Shown here piece after piece: positions 22,531 through 33,730 of a DNA stretch of 64,000 nucleotides; position 1 is the stretch's first letter, and every line of letters starts with the position of its first letter. The stretch covers positions 161,280,226 to 161,344,225 of the forward strand of contig OZ020585.1 in NCBI GenBank assembly GCA_963971535.1, given 5' to 3'. A program made the position numbers and the translations under genes. Below the pieces are notes generated by a model. That model did not search any database and was not told the origin of the DNA. It saw only the letters and a list, made by a program, of their open reading frames with translations. Origin of the DNA: Notolepis coatsorum (taxonomy: Eukaryota > Chordata > Actinopteri > Aulopiformes > Paralepididae).

Positions 22531-23062
22531 CGCGGTCCCGTTGTTTTGTAGGCAACATTTTATTTACTGACTGACCCATTCACTATAGGCAGTGTACCAG
22601 CAGTGTATACACCCAACCAGTGGCATGACGTCAGCAACAAAATGGCCGCGCCCATAATGCTAAATGCTTCAGAAATGCACACAACAAATCGTTTTTTCTT
22701 AGAAACTGCTTATTTTTATAACGTGATTTCTTCTGTGGCTTATCTAAATACTAATGTGATGCTATGAATATGTATTTATCGCACTGCTTCATCTCCACTT
22801 TAAGTGAAGTCCTGTGGGTTAACTGGACCAGGCAATACGGTAAGGTCTGCTAGTCAATTCTAAAAAGTTTTTGATAAAGTTAATGTTCAATTGGGAGCCC
22901 CCCCCCCCCCCTTCCTCCGTCTCTCTATCCTTCTCTCTTCCCTCCTTCCTCTGTCTCCCTCCCTCCGTCCCCCCCCCTCTGTCTCTCCTTGTATTTCTCC
23001 CTGTGTCTCTCCTTCCCTCCCTCCCTTCCTTTCTCCACGTGTGCCCCCCCCTCCAATGCTTG

Positions 23063-24456
23063 CTTTCGAATGGTTTATGGGTATGCTGCAGACCGTTGCT
23101 AGGTTGGGTAGTGGGCTGCTAAATTGGGTTTAGGTTTCCATTTAGGGGTCCCTCCATCTCCCTGACTGGCCCTAAGGGTAGTAATCAGCCTTGAGAGTGG
23201 CGTGTATGTTTAGACTGGGGGCAAGGGGTCCAAGCGGTTATTATGAAGGGAATGGGCTTTATATTAGGTTGGTTTTGTTTAGAGACGGTTGAGGTGTAGG
23301 AATGGGGCGTGTGTTTTTTTTATTTTGGACAAGGTGTCAGTCCCCTAGTTCCCCCTTCTGTTAGGGTCCGTGGAAACAGGGTTGGCTTTGCGTCATGTTG
23401 TGTGTTATTGGTTGGGTGTTTGTTTTGAACTGCGTAGCTGTTATGTATGTGGAGTAGGTACCGGATGAGCGCTGGCCTGTCTGGGTACAGGTAATGGTAG
23501 GACGAGTTGTAATATTCCTTGATAAGGGGGCTTGAGGTGTTTTCGTTCGGGTTCGAAACTGAGGGAAAATGCTTTGGGCTGAGACATGGCGGGTCTTTGT
23601 GAATTCAAGGATCTGGGAGGATATTGCTGTGGATGTAGTGCTGGTGTCCATGAGTTTAATGACATGGACAACTGGGCTATGTGACGGTCAAGGGTTTAGT
23701 GGTTTAAAATAAATTTTTCCCTTGGAAGCAGTTGGAAGAAGAGTCAACACCAAACGTTTTTGGTGTTGTGAGGGGGAAAATGTGTTAATGTATAAATGAA
23801 AATGATGTTGTATGAAGGATGTGAGGCGAAGTTAATATTACATTTATACTTAGTCAATACGCTAAGCGGTCATTTAAAGTATAAAATGAGATCGGAATGA
23901 CGGATTCATCAAAGCAAAAAGAAATTGGAACAGATGAAGGACCAGATTTACCAAGATTATTAGACAATTGATAGGCTGTGTGGAACTAATGATTGTGTTC
24001 CCCAGAGAATCATGTGAAAGGAACACACAAAGGATTGGAACCTCCAGTTTTCCGGTTGGAAGAACGGACAAAAACAAGCTAAGGCCGTATCGTTATGGTC
24101 AAATAAATCACACCAAATCTTTCTAAAAATATTAGTATAGTGTTTCCCGACATTTCCAATGCATAACAGATAGTGGAAATGACTAGGGAAATGCCACTGA
24201 TGTTAAGTTTGGGTGTTTTTGCTTTCTTTCTGCACAGGTGCAGATGGGGCGCTGACGATTTCAATACCAACTGGGGAAACGGCTATATAAGCCTTGGTAT
24301 AAGTATGAATGATAAGCCATTTATCAATCCCTGTCTGCACAGTAAAAATTTGACAGTGTGAGTGATTTTTAACTCAAGTAGGTAAAAATAGTTTTAGAGA
24401 CAGAGAAACTTGTCCTCCCAAACGGTGATTGCAGGAGTGTTTGAAAGCGGGAGAGA
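23063..24456. other. LTR-element leader, non-coding
   Basis: No recognisable domain. The region is moderately GT-rich on the plus strand around 23100-23700 and AT-rich afterwards. It lies between the CT-rich block and the gag-like region and is taken as the element's leader. Confidence 0.4.
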
Positions 24457-25893
24457 ATGTCGGAAACACAGGAAGTTCACTTTAGTGGAACATTGATAGA
24501 AACAACTGAAGGTTTAGAAGCAATAACAATAGCAAAGGTAGACAATCTGTCTATTTCAATAACTGGAAATGTCACAATAGAAGTGAAGAAGCCATGGCCA
24601 AAGAGATTCAGGCCTTTACAAAACCTTGTATTAAAGTATAAGAAAGGAGGCCGTTATAGATTGAGAAACCAAAACAAAAAACAGAAAAAGAAAGCATGAA
24701 GAGCGATGAAAAGAAATAATGCCGATAATAGCATGCTGACAACCTTTGCAGACACACCCGTAGGAAGATTAATACCTGAAGTTAATCTGATTGAGTTGGA
24801 TGTGATGGAATTCCCTCAGGTGTCCAGTATAACAGAGGGACTGGAAATAATGACTTTGATTCCAATACAGGAGGTCTTACAGAAGAGAGAACCAGAGACA
24901 ACGGTATTACTCCAACCAGAACCGATCCACGCTGGAGTGTCCATTGCAGGTGACTGCAATTTAACCAAGGGACAAAGAAAGCGACTGAAGCGAGCGGCGT
25001 TGATACAGCCGTCCCACAAAGTCCACTCTGGCCGTACGGCTGGAACAGAGACCGACAGCAGGTATGGAAATATACACGAACAGTTTCCACAGCCCACCCG
25101 TTTCCCATGTCCTGTCGTCCCTCGAGACCAAAGCCAGGATGAGAGGCGTGGGCCGGTGACGAGGAGCCAGACAGCGAGGGCCAGGGTGGAGGAAGAGAGG
25201 ATGACGTGCCTCTCTCCAGAAAGACAGAGAGCATTCACGGAAGCGTCCGAAAGACATGAGACAGTCCGTGGAAAACTGGTGGAGAAGCAGCTGGCGATTG
25301 ACCAAGTCATACGTGAGAGGGAGATGCTAGAACAAGAGCTGGCGAAACAGACTGTGATCATGAGTGATGTAATTTTGGAAGTTATGTTTCGTACTGCAGA
25401 ACAAGGACTCAGTGAACAAGAGAAGTCACTTGCTCTGTTACCTGAACGGGGAGCGGAGCAGCGAGGGAATGATGACGGCCGCAGGAGGGGTGAGTTTCCA
25501 GGCCCCTCCCAACAACAAGAGGCCCAAGGAGCGGCGGCTGAAAAGGACAGGTATGCCCCTCTCTCCTCCAGGCAACAGGACATGCAACCAGAGGACCGGA
25601 GAGGGGTGGACCTGGCGGGAGCTGTGGGATGCCAGCCGAGAGACTGCTGGGGTCGTGGTAAACTGGGACCGTCTGGATGGCTGGCATCGGCTGAGTGCTG
25701 GCAATGTGGAGAGATCGGCCATCTTGCTCGATCATGTGGCAAAGGGTGGCGGGCTCAGCAAGAGTCCATCAGACGGCGAGAGTCCAACAGACAGCAAGAG
25801 TCCATCAGAAAACAGACATGCTGGGTATGCGGAATGTTGGGACATTTTCAGAGGGAATGTAAAGAGGTTGTGTCTGCAAAGGCCATAGGTTGA
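24457..25893 (+). CDS. gag-like region with two CCHC zinc knuckles (part of LTR element)
   Basis: Part of the fossil LTR element. The product would be a structural RNA-binding protein. Near the C-terminus are two knuckles, CWQCGEIGHLARSC and CWVCGMLGHFQREC, with the C-x2-C-x4-H-x4-C spacing of nucleocapsid domains. They are separated by a Gln/Arg/Ser-rich linker. Upstream is a Glu/Arg-rich, probably helical segment (about 25200-25340). The short first part ends in a Lys/Arg/Gln-rich tail. The capsid part is not similar to any family I can name. No protease or polymerase motifs follow. Confidence 0.65.
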
Positions 25894-26382
25894 GTAAGAG
25901 CGAAGCGGGAATGCACAAGCAAAGCTAAAAGTGCTCGAGAAAATAGAGTTATTAATAAATTAAAATGGAAAATGTGACTGATTAGAATAAAAATAGAAAC
26001 GAAGATACATAGATAGGTTAAAAGGTTTTATTAGGTGTGCAAGTTACTAAAACGGTTTGGAAGACTAACAAGGGTAAGTTGGGGCTGTAGAGAGATGAAG
26101 TAACTGGAAATTGCATGGGCTAATCGTACTAACAAAAATGATGGTTTTAAACAGGAACAATGGAACAATTTTTTTAAATTAGACAGAGTAATAACAAAGG
26201 ATTACTTCAGTAGTGATTATACATATTTGATCCAATGATGGTCAAGGAGACTTAAAAAAAAAAAAAAAAAAAAAAAAATTATTTCAATTCTTTATTTTAT
26301 TTCTTTTTATTACATGGCGTTTTCACATTCGCCGAAATGCTTGCTTGTGATTGGTCAATAGCGCGCATCAGAGGTCAGTTAT

Positions 26383-26490
26383 CAGACAATAATGACCGCT
26401 GTGGGACAATAATGACCGCTGTGCGCAGCTGTTCGCAATCAAGCCCACAATAATGACCGCTGTGCGCAGCTGTTCGCAATCAAGCCCACT
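26383..26490. repeat. Short direct repeats with GACAATAATGACCGCTGTG core
   Basis: Three copies of ACAATAATGACCGCTGTG (about 26386, 26406 and 26449). The last two are followed by CGCAGCTGTTCGCAATCAAG, giving a 43-bp unit. Confidence 0.85.
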
Positions 26491-26631
26491 GACATCAGTG
26501 CAAACTGCCGGCTGCCAGGGAAGCTGCTGGGGGGCGGAGCGATGAGCACTCAGCGGAGCCAGAACCAGTGTTACTGTTGCAAGTCGATGTAAAATGAATT
26601 AGGTATATTGTTAGTAAGTTAGCCATGTAAT

Positions 26632-26786
26632 AAGCGGGATAATGTATAGCTATACTCGATCATTGTCGCAAAATAATTGACCTTCACTGACGTTTAAAAC
26701 ACCTCGCAGAGGCGGCTCGGTATTTTAAACTCCGTGTCGGTCAATTATTTTGCGACAATGACCTCGCTATACATTATCCCTTACTT
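26632..26786. mobile_element. Small hairpin (MITE-like) element
   Basis: GGGATAATGTATAGC ... TCATTGTCGCAAAATAATTG on the left pairs with CAATTATTTTGCGACAATGA ... GCTATACATTATCCC on the right, leaving a short GC-rich centre near 26705-26722. The structure suggests a miniature inverted-repeat transposon. The family and target-site duplication are not clear. Confidence 0.65.
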
Positions 26787-28338
26787 AATTTTTTATTTTT
26801 ATTTCTTAGTTTTTACGGGGGTATTTATGCCTCTAGATGATAGTTTAATTCTGTTTGATGGGTGTGTTGCATGGAGACACTCGCAATTTTGGTTTATTTG
26901 TTTGCAATTTTCTTTGTTTTTGTTTGACACTCTATTTTTTTAGGAACTGACTGGCTGGGGGGATCTCTCGCCGGTCAGGGATAGCAGGTGGTGGTGACAC
27001 AGCGGGACTGGTAGGAATGTCTAATATAATGGGCTGGAAACTAAGGGTGGACGAGAGCTGGTTCATGATTTTGTTTTCCGCTCATTGAGAGTCCAGAAGT
27101 AGAATCTGGGGAGTTGTGTCACGTTTTTGGGTATGGTAAGTGTTGGGGAAACATGTTTCTCTGTCCAATAGATAAGCTCTGTAGGTTTTTGGTCGCCATT
27201 GGCCATATAGTTTTCAGGTAGGGTGCAGACATGTGAAATTGATGGTTGGCTTATGGGAGACTCTGCACCGGCTTGTTGAAGGCTGGCGGAGTGTGTGGGA
27301 TGTGTGTTTAAGAGGACTGTGGTTTGTTACCATGCACATAGGTTCTGTTGGTGATTGGCCTCGTCTAGAGCTGGCTGTCCGGACCGAGGAGGCTGTCTGG
27401 AAACAAGGTATTGATAGTGTTATAAATGGTTATTCCACTCTCAAGGGTGGAAGTAGTATTGTGTTGAACTTGAGATATTTGATCTAGTAAATTAATACAG
27501 CACAAAAATAAATGAGACAAAGGTGATTTAATTGAATATTAACCTGAGAAGCCGGAATATATAGATAACTAATTTGGAAAAAATTTATTGTCAAATACAG
27601 AACAGTAAAGATGTATCTGAGACCGAAAATGAGACCTTCCAATCCATTGTGTGTTTGTAAATAACAAATCCAAAAAGCAAAAAGGACAGAGGGAAAATCG
27701 TTTCCTTCTGTGGAAAAATCGGAGCAGGACCAAGATTGCCCACAACAAAGAAGAGACTGTGGTTAGCACAAATTACAACAAGGAGCAATGGCCAAAACAA
27801 TTTAGCAGTAAAGACCTCAGGAGGTTTGAACAGGGATAACTGACAGGGATGAAAGCTAATGATAATTGAGGCCTCAGTGGTATTTTCGAGGAAAAAATTA
27901 TTTATGTATGTTTGCTGGTTTGAATCTCCCTCGATTTTTTTGTGTGTTAATATTTTGGGTGTGATGTATTAATCTTTTCTTGCAGAGTCAATTACACAAA
28001 ACAGACACATTGAAGCTAAGAAAACACGGATAAAATAGTCTAAACAAAAAAGCTGTTATTGAAAGGGTGTTTCCTTGTAAAAACAGGAACAGCTTTCTTA
28101 GTCTGAAGTCATATTAATAACTGATATTGTGTGTGACTGGGGAAGAAGCTAACGGAAAGAGTGAATGATGATTTGGTAACTGTACAGACGAAAATGGGTT
28201 TGGTAGTTCGATTTGTGTAAATTTTGGATTTTTTGAATTTTTAGAAAATATTAGCAAAATGGTAATTATGGTTTAACATGTTTAATTTAGAACATATTGG
28301 TGCTATATAGTGGGTTATGAAACCCACTAAGGGTGGAA

Positions 28339-29897
28339 TGTCGTATATTATCTAGATAAAACATGTAAAATATCAATGAAAATGTATATGTGCAGGATGA
28401 AAATACTTGGTAAGTTGGATTACAGAAGGAATCAAAAATCATCTAGCGGTTTCTGGAGAAGGCCACAGGAGACCTCAGTCAAAAGCTAACAGTGCAACCC
28501 TTCACCCTTCACCTAGCAGCTATAGGAAAAAGCCCAGAGTGCCATAAAGATAAAAACAGACCAAATGGCAAACAGATGAAACATCTTCCCCCACACAACG
28601 AAGTGGGATGGTGGGCCCAATAACTAACTTTAAGTCAGAAAATGACAGCCTGAAGGCCGGAGAGGAGATAGCAGGGAAGAGTTCTGTTTACTTTAGCTAG
28701 CAGACCAAACAGGCCATTCTGGGATACCCACTATTAGGTTGAGTAGATTATATATTTCAATCTGTATGGGTTGTTCAGGGACATTTGGTTAAATCATTCT
28801 AAGAGAAAACTAGTTTAGGTAAGTGTCTAAAATTGGATCAACAGTAACCGTCTGCTGAAAACAAAGGTAAATTAAGTTATAATCATTATAGAATAAACCC
28901 TAGATGTTGGATTATAATACTGGAGTATTTGAACAAAGGTAAAAACTAAACAAAATATTACCACTTTAAGTTATGTAGAGAAATAATAAAGGCAGAAGAA
29001 TCAGGAAATAGTCTGCCCAATAGAATCAATAAAATGGGTTAAAAGACATATACTGGCCTATAGGAAAACGGGAGGAAGAATGGCATTACTCTAAAGTCAC
29101 TAAATAAGAAGTAATCTAAACATCAATATTCCAGATAAAACAATGCATTTAGTAAACCAAGTGATTTGAAGTAAAACGGCTTATAGAAAGTAGGATTGTC
29201 CCCTCTGTAAGGCAGACTGCATCAGGGTCACCTTGGTAACGCTGTTTTCGCAAGATTTAGGATGACGTGTCAAGCAGCAGAAAGAGCTTTAGCCAATAGG
29301 AGAAGCCCGAGCCCTGGGGGACGTCACGACGTCTCCGGGGGCTCGGGGGGAAAGTTTTTCCTTTTAAGCAGGGCGGATGGAGATGGACAGAGACACACAA
29401 CCACCGACAGAGAGGAGACTCGAGAGCCGAGCCGGACACGCACAGAGCCACGGACACAGACGATGATAGAAGATCGCCTTACAGCAGGGGATCCAGACTC
29501 CGCCGAGACTAAATCAAGCGCTCCCTGCCCTGAGCGCTGAGAACGGGACAACCAAGGTTGCCTTGGCAACCAGCATCAACAGAGAAAAGGCCTCATGTTG
29601 CCGAGACAATCAACACCAGGAGAAGAACGCTCTGACGGCCGCAGCCGATCAGAACGGGACCAACTGCCACATCAAGGACGACGATTAGATATAGGCTACA
29701 ATGAAGATCCTGTACTTGTTTGATTCATAGATGTGTTTATTAAGAATGGAAATAAACACCCCATTTGTTTGATTCAAACCACCTCGTCTGCGCTTCCTTT
29801 CCTACAACAGAACCACATTGAAATGCAAACGATGGAGAGTAGAAGGGTACAAACTATACGATCACAGAGGCTAGATAAAAGGACGAATGACACTTCA
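28339..29897 (+). repeat. Right LTR copy
   Basis: About 1.56 kb with TG...CA ends. It includes a GC-rich stretch with paired GACGTC-type motifs near 29320, CTTTTAAGCAGG as a possible TATA-like promoter element near 29360, and GGAAATAAACACCCC near 29747 as a plausible polyadenylation signal. Confidence 0.8.
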
Positions 29898-30715
29898 AAG
29901 GCTAGCTCTGTAGTGAGTCAAACTGAACAAGCTGGTGAGGAAGGCTAGCTCTGTAGTGAGAGTCAAACTGAATAAGCTGGTGAGGAAGGCTAGCTCTGCA
30001 ATGAGTCAAACTGAACAAGCTGGTGAGGAAGGCTAGCTCTGTAGTGAGAGTTAAACTGAACAAGCTGGTGAGGAAGACTAGCACTGTAATGAGTCAAACT
30101 GAATAAGCTGGTGAGGAAGACTAGCTCTGTAGTGAGTCAAACTGAACAAGCTGGTGAGGAAGACTAGCTCTGTAATGAGTCAAACTGAACAAGCTGGTGA
30201 GGAAGACTAGCTCTGTAGTGAGTCAAACTGAACAAGCTGGTGAGGAAGGCTAGCTCTGTAGTGAGTCAAACTGAACAAGCTGGTGAGGAAGAGTAGATCT
30301 GTAGTGAGTCAAACTGAACAAGCTGGTGAGGAAGGCTAGCTCTGTAGTGAGTCAAACTGAACAAGCTGGTGAGGAAGACTAGCTCTGTAGTGAGTCAAAC
30401 TGAACAAGCTGGTGAGGAAGGCTAGCTCTGTAGTGAGTCAAACTGAACAAGCTGGTGAGGAAGGCTAGCTCTGTAATGAGTCAAACTGAAGAAGCTGGTG
30501 AGGAAGGCTAGCTCTGTAGTGAGTCAAACTGAACAAGCTGGTGAGGAAGGCTAGCTCTGTAGTGAGTCAAACTGAACAAGCTGGTGAGGAAGGCTATCTC
30601 TGTAATGAGTCAAACTGAACAAGCTGGTGAGGAAGACTAGCTCTGTAGTGAGAGTTAAACTGAACAAGCTGGTGAGGAAAACTAGCTCTGTGGTGGGAGT
30701 CAAGCTGGTCAAACT
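29898..30715. repeat. 43-bp minisatellite, right block
   Basis: Continuation of the array at 17794-18172, about nineteen copies with the same variants (GACTAGC/GGCTAGC, GTAGTGAG/GTAATGAG, occasional GAGAGT). Confidence 0.9.
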
Positions 30716-31085
30716 AGAGGTGGTGACAGAGAGGATGAGAAGGAAGCTGGCTGCTATCCTGGAGAACCCCTCCCCTCCCTATGAGGAGTTAGCCAAGATG
30801 AGGAGCACGTTCAGCCACAAACTCATACCCCCCCCCAAATATATAATATAACCCTCATCTGCACCTTTGTTTACACTGTTTATTTCTTTCATAATTTTAT
30901 ATTCAGAGTTAATTATATTGTGTACGCTGTTTATTCTTCTCATATTTTTATATTCCGATCAAATTCTATTGCTTATATTTATGTATTTCTACTATTGCCC
31001 TGCCCATACCTGTACCTCCCCCCTCCCCATGCTGCTATGACGCCCGGATTTCAATAAAGTAATATCTTATCTTATCTTATTATTT
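30716..31085 (+). mobile_element. LINE 3' end with ATCTT tail
   Basis: A short open stretch (RMRRKLAAILENPSPPYEEL, then AKMRSTFSHKLIPP) resembles a LINE ORF2 C-terminus. It is followed by an AT-rich 3' UTR ending TTTCAATAAAGTAATATCTTATCTTATCTTA. The ORF part may begin within the minisatellite. Confidence 0.5.
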
Positions 31086-31688
31086 CCTCTAAGACTGAAT
31101 ATTGCTAATGCATGTTGCTAGAGAAGGTCAAATCGAGCACCGACTCGTATCGATACAGACTACTTGATTTGTTACTATGTTTAGTACATCTATACAAAGT
31201 CTTGATTTATGATCATAGGAAAACACAGATCAGGGCTCATTCATTGCGCAAAAAAGGGTTGATCCGTAACTCGTAAACCAGTCGACTCGTAACCGTTGGT
31301 GAGTCTCTGTTGACGGTCACTGCTCCACCTGCTCCTCCATGGATCCACACTTAGTTGCAGAAGCAGAAGAGGGTGAAGAATCACAGCAGTGAAAGTCTGG
31401 GCCTTTTAAACCCTGGATAACTAGCACACGTAATTGCACCATCAATCAAGCTCCGCCCTGTTGGCCCAGATACGTTAGCTGTGTGCTTGATGCTGGGAAC
31501 CTGGTGAGATGGGGTGTCTATGGGACCCCTCTGTATTTAATTTTGAAAGGCTATTATTTCATGACTGTCCCGTCCCAAGAACCCAACTCTGTGCTCTCAA
31601 TGTGCCAATAAGAACTACAGGTAAATAGCCTCTGTACTTGAAACTCCACACATTTAAATTCCTTTTTTTTCTTTTTGTGTGTATGTAT
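31086..31688. other. Unassigned non-coding stretch
   Basis: No gene or assignable repeat recognised in about 600 bases. Confidence 0.4.
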
Positions 31689-31691
31689 GTA

Positions 31692-31840
31692 AATAAATGG
31701 TAAATGGCTGCATTTATATAGCGCTTTTATCCAAAGCGCTTTACAATATGTTTACAACACATTCACACACCGATGGCGGAGGCAAACATGCAAGGTGCCA
31801 ACCTGCTCATTGGGAGCAATCAGGGGTTAAGTGTCTTGTC
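31692..31840 (-). repeat. Common teleost interspersed repeat (LINE/SINE-type end)
   Basis: GGTAAATGGCTGCATTTATA ... TAGCGCTTTTATCCAAAGCG and ACACCGATGGCGGAGGCAAACATGCAAGGTGCCAACCTGC (in pieces) are the reverse complement of the repeat type seen at 8225-8320. The family is unnamed. Confidence 0.5.
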
Positions 31841-32156
31841 TATCCATTTCCAAATTCCCAGAAAAATCGGACCAAGGAGAGAACAGTTTGCTCGCGCGTG
31901 GCGGTTGTTTACAAGTTTCGGTCCGCTGTTAACACAGTGTGTGAACACAAACCTAACCAAGGGGCAAGTGCAACATTGTATCATATTATTAGTCCCTGAA
32001 TCAGAACAAAGCAAATGAACTACAGGTGTGAAAAGGGATAGTCCACTAAATTATTTCCCAGCATTTTGTACACAGGTAGCCAATTGACGGAAAATCCGTT
32101 GTGATTCTGAATCAAATTGACGGAAATCCGTCGTAGGACGGAGCGCTTTAATCCCT
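31841..32156. other. Unassigned non-coding stretch
   Basis: Short open frames but no recognisable domain or repeat. Confidence 0.35.
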
Positions 32157-32738
32157 GGTGACGTCTCGTGACAGTTCTGAAGCTACTGTGTGACGTCTCG
32201 TGACAGTTCTGAAGCTACTGTGTGACGTCTCGTGACGGTTCTGAAGCTACTGTGTGACGTCTCGTGACAGTTCTGAAGCTACTGTGTGACGTCTCGTCTC
32301 AGTTCTGAAGCTACTGTACTGTGTGACGTCTCGTGACAGTTCTGAAGCTACTGCACTGTGTGACGTCTCGTAACAGTTCTGAAGCTACTGTGTGACGTCT
32401 TGTGACAGTTCTGAAGCTACTGTGTGACGTCTCGTGACAGTTCTGAAGCTACTGAGTGAAGTCTCGTGACAGTTCTGAAGCTACTGTGTGACGTCTCGTG
32501 ACAGTTCTGAAGCTACTGTGTGACGTCTCGTGACAGTTCTGAAGCTACTGTGTGACGTCTCGTCTCAGTTCTGATGCTACTGTGTGTGACGTCTCGTGAC
32601 AGTTCTGAAGCTACTGTGTGACGTCTCGTGACAGTTCTGAAGCTACTGTACTGTGTGACGTCACATGACAGTTCTGAAGCTACTGTACTGTGTGATGTCA
32701 CGTGACAGTTCTGAAGCTACTGTGTGACGTCTCGTGAC
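32157..32738. repeat. 32-bp minisatellite
   Basis: About eighteen copies of a 32-bp unit made of GTGTGACGTCTCGTGACAGT and TCTGAAGCTACT. Some have TACT insertions, and CTCGTCTC or CACGTGAC replaces CTCGTGAC in a few. Each unit carries a TGACGTC (CRE-like) motif. Confidence 0.92.
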
Positions 32739-33093
32739 AGGGGGCTACAATGTGTTTCCTTTCCAGGCTAATTAGTGACAGACCAACGGATGACTGATCA
32801 GATTATGCACAAACTCCTAATCTACCTGCTCTGGGAACGATACGACAGCGTAGCCTGATGTTTGAGCGCCATACCGGAATGAACAAGCGAGGACCCGCAG
32901 GCTGTGACAAAACGAGCGGGACCACGCGAGGCACGTTTAAATGCCTGCGAAGCGAGAACGGGTCTCCATGGAGGGATGAAGGAGCAGGAGAAGCCAGGTG
33001 GTTATGCATGTTCCCTGAAATAATGATATTATTTATTTATTAAATGAAGTATTATTGTTAATGTGGATATTTTCCATTATATAATATAATTAT
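32739..33093. other. Unassigned non-coding stretch
   Basis: About 350 bases without a recognisable gene. Parts (GAGGACCCGCAGGCTGTGAC ...) are GC-rich. Confidence 0.35.
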
Positions 33094-33460
33094 TAGGGGT
33101 GTAACAGTACACAAAAACCACGGTACGGTACGTACCTCGGTTTTGAAGTCACGGTTCGGTACAGGTTTTCAGTACAGTGGGGGAAAGTTTGGCTTTCCAT
33201 GTTCCACTCACGGGTGATGTAGTGTGCAGTAACTAATTGTACTTGTAGGGCTGTCAACGATTATTCTATATTGAAATTAATAATCGATTTGTTAAATAAA
33301 ATAAAAAATACAAAAATTATATTAGATTGTGAAAAAAAACAGCCCCCCGGTGGGCGGTCGTTAGTGGTTAACATACCGTTGTATTCGTTCGGTACACATC
33401 CGTACTGAACCTAAGGTCCAGTACTGAAACGGTATGGATATGTGTACCTTTACACCCCTA
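33094..33460. mobile_element. Non-autonomous hAT element, 367 bp
   Basis: Terminal inverted repeats TAGGGGTGTAA ... TTACACCCCTA flanked by an exact 8-bp duplication ATAATTAT (33086-33093 and 33461-33468), as hAT transposons make. The subterminal regions carry CGGTACGG/GGTACAG motifs on both sides. It has no coding capacity. It contains a fragment (TAGGGCTGTCAACGATTATT, about 33247) resembling the end of another hAT family, the one at 51366. Confidence 0.9.
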
Positions 33461-33539
33461 ATAATTATATAATGTCTAATTATATAGACATATATAGACA
33501 TATTTATATAAAGTATTAATTAATACTGGGAAATGACGG

Positions 33540-33730
33540 ATAGGGGTAGGGCATGATAAGCTTAGGCTTCTTCCTACTCCTTTTCGAATAGGGCTATGTA
33601 TATTTTTCATTGTTTGTCTTTTTTATTCTTTGTTTTTTTAAATCATGTTCAAAGTAAAAGAATAATTCGTTCATTCATTCATTCATCCATTGATTCCTTC
33701 ATTCATTGGTTCATTCATTCATTCCCCGTG
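33540..33730 (+). repeat. LINE-type 3' end with ATTC tail
   Basis: AAGCTTAGGCTTCTTCCTAC and TCCTTTTCGAATAGGGC are followed by a T-rich stretch, TCATGTTCAAAGTAAAAGAA and an ATTC repeat (33667-33724). This is the layout of a common fish LINE 3' UTR with a tetranucleotide tail. Family not assigned. Confidence 0.45.

Larger units (their letters stand above)
20110..22805. mobile_element. Fold-back (palindromic) DNA element with THAP-domain relic
   Basis: A 2.7-kb inverted-repeat structure. The outer arms pair from AAAGTGGAAATGAAGCAGTG (about 20116) with its reverse complement near 22785-22804. They pair more tightly from the (A)TGGGCGC..GCCATTTTG motif (20252) to its counterpart ending about 22655, and on through about 20955. 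The middle is not a simple hairpin: 20724-21535 is repeated in tandem at 21536-22347 (offset 812), giving forward-reverse-forward-reverse order. Inside are two clusters of a 50-bp unit (ACACCGACAAGCTGTGTAGC core). The arms encode a THAP-like zinc-finger relic, pointing to a P- or Kolobok-type DNA transposon origin. I could not find a clean target-site duplication. Confidence 0.8.
25894..28338. other. 3' internal region of the LTR element, non-coding
   Basis: About 2.4 kb with no recognisable polymerase, integrase or envelope domain. It holds a run of 25 A (26254-26278), direct repeats near 26385-26490 and a hairpin element (26632-26786), and ends in a purine-rich stretch before the right LTR. 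Confidence 0.5.
18173..29897 (+). mobile_element. LTR retroelement with gag-like gene, about 11.7 kb, inserted in the minisatellite
   Basis: Fossil. Both ends start TGTCGTATATTATCTAGATA (18173 and 28339). The right LTR ends in ACTTCA at 29897. The flanks carry AAGG on each side (18169-18172 and 29898-29901), a 4-bp target-site duplication inside one minisatellite unit. A purine-rich run (AAGGGTGG) precedes the right LTR. The LTRs differ by roughly 1 in 100 over the comparable part, so it is recent. Parts seen are a long leader with CT-rich repeats, a gag-like region with two CCHC knuckles, and a long non-coding 3' part. I recognise no reverse transcriptase or integrase, so it is incomplete or non-autonomous. 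The family is unassigned. A fold-back element and a small hairpin element sit within it. Confidence 0.8.

Noticed and set aside
24782-25742. Long minus-strand frames opposite the gag-like region
   Set aside because: Shadows of the plus-strand frame, which has clear zinc knuckles; the minus frames show no domain.
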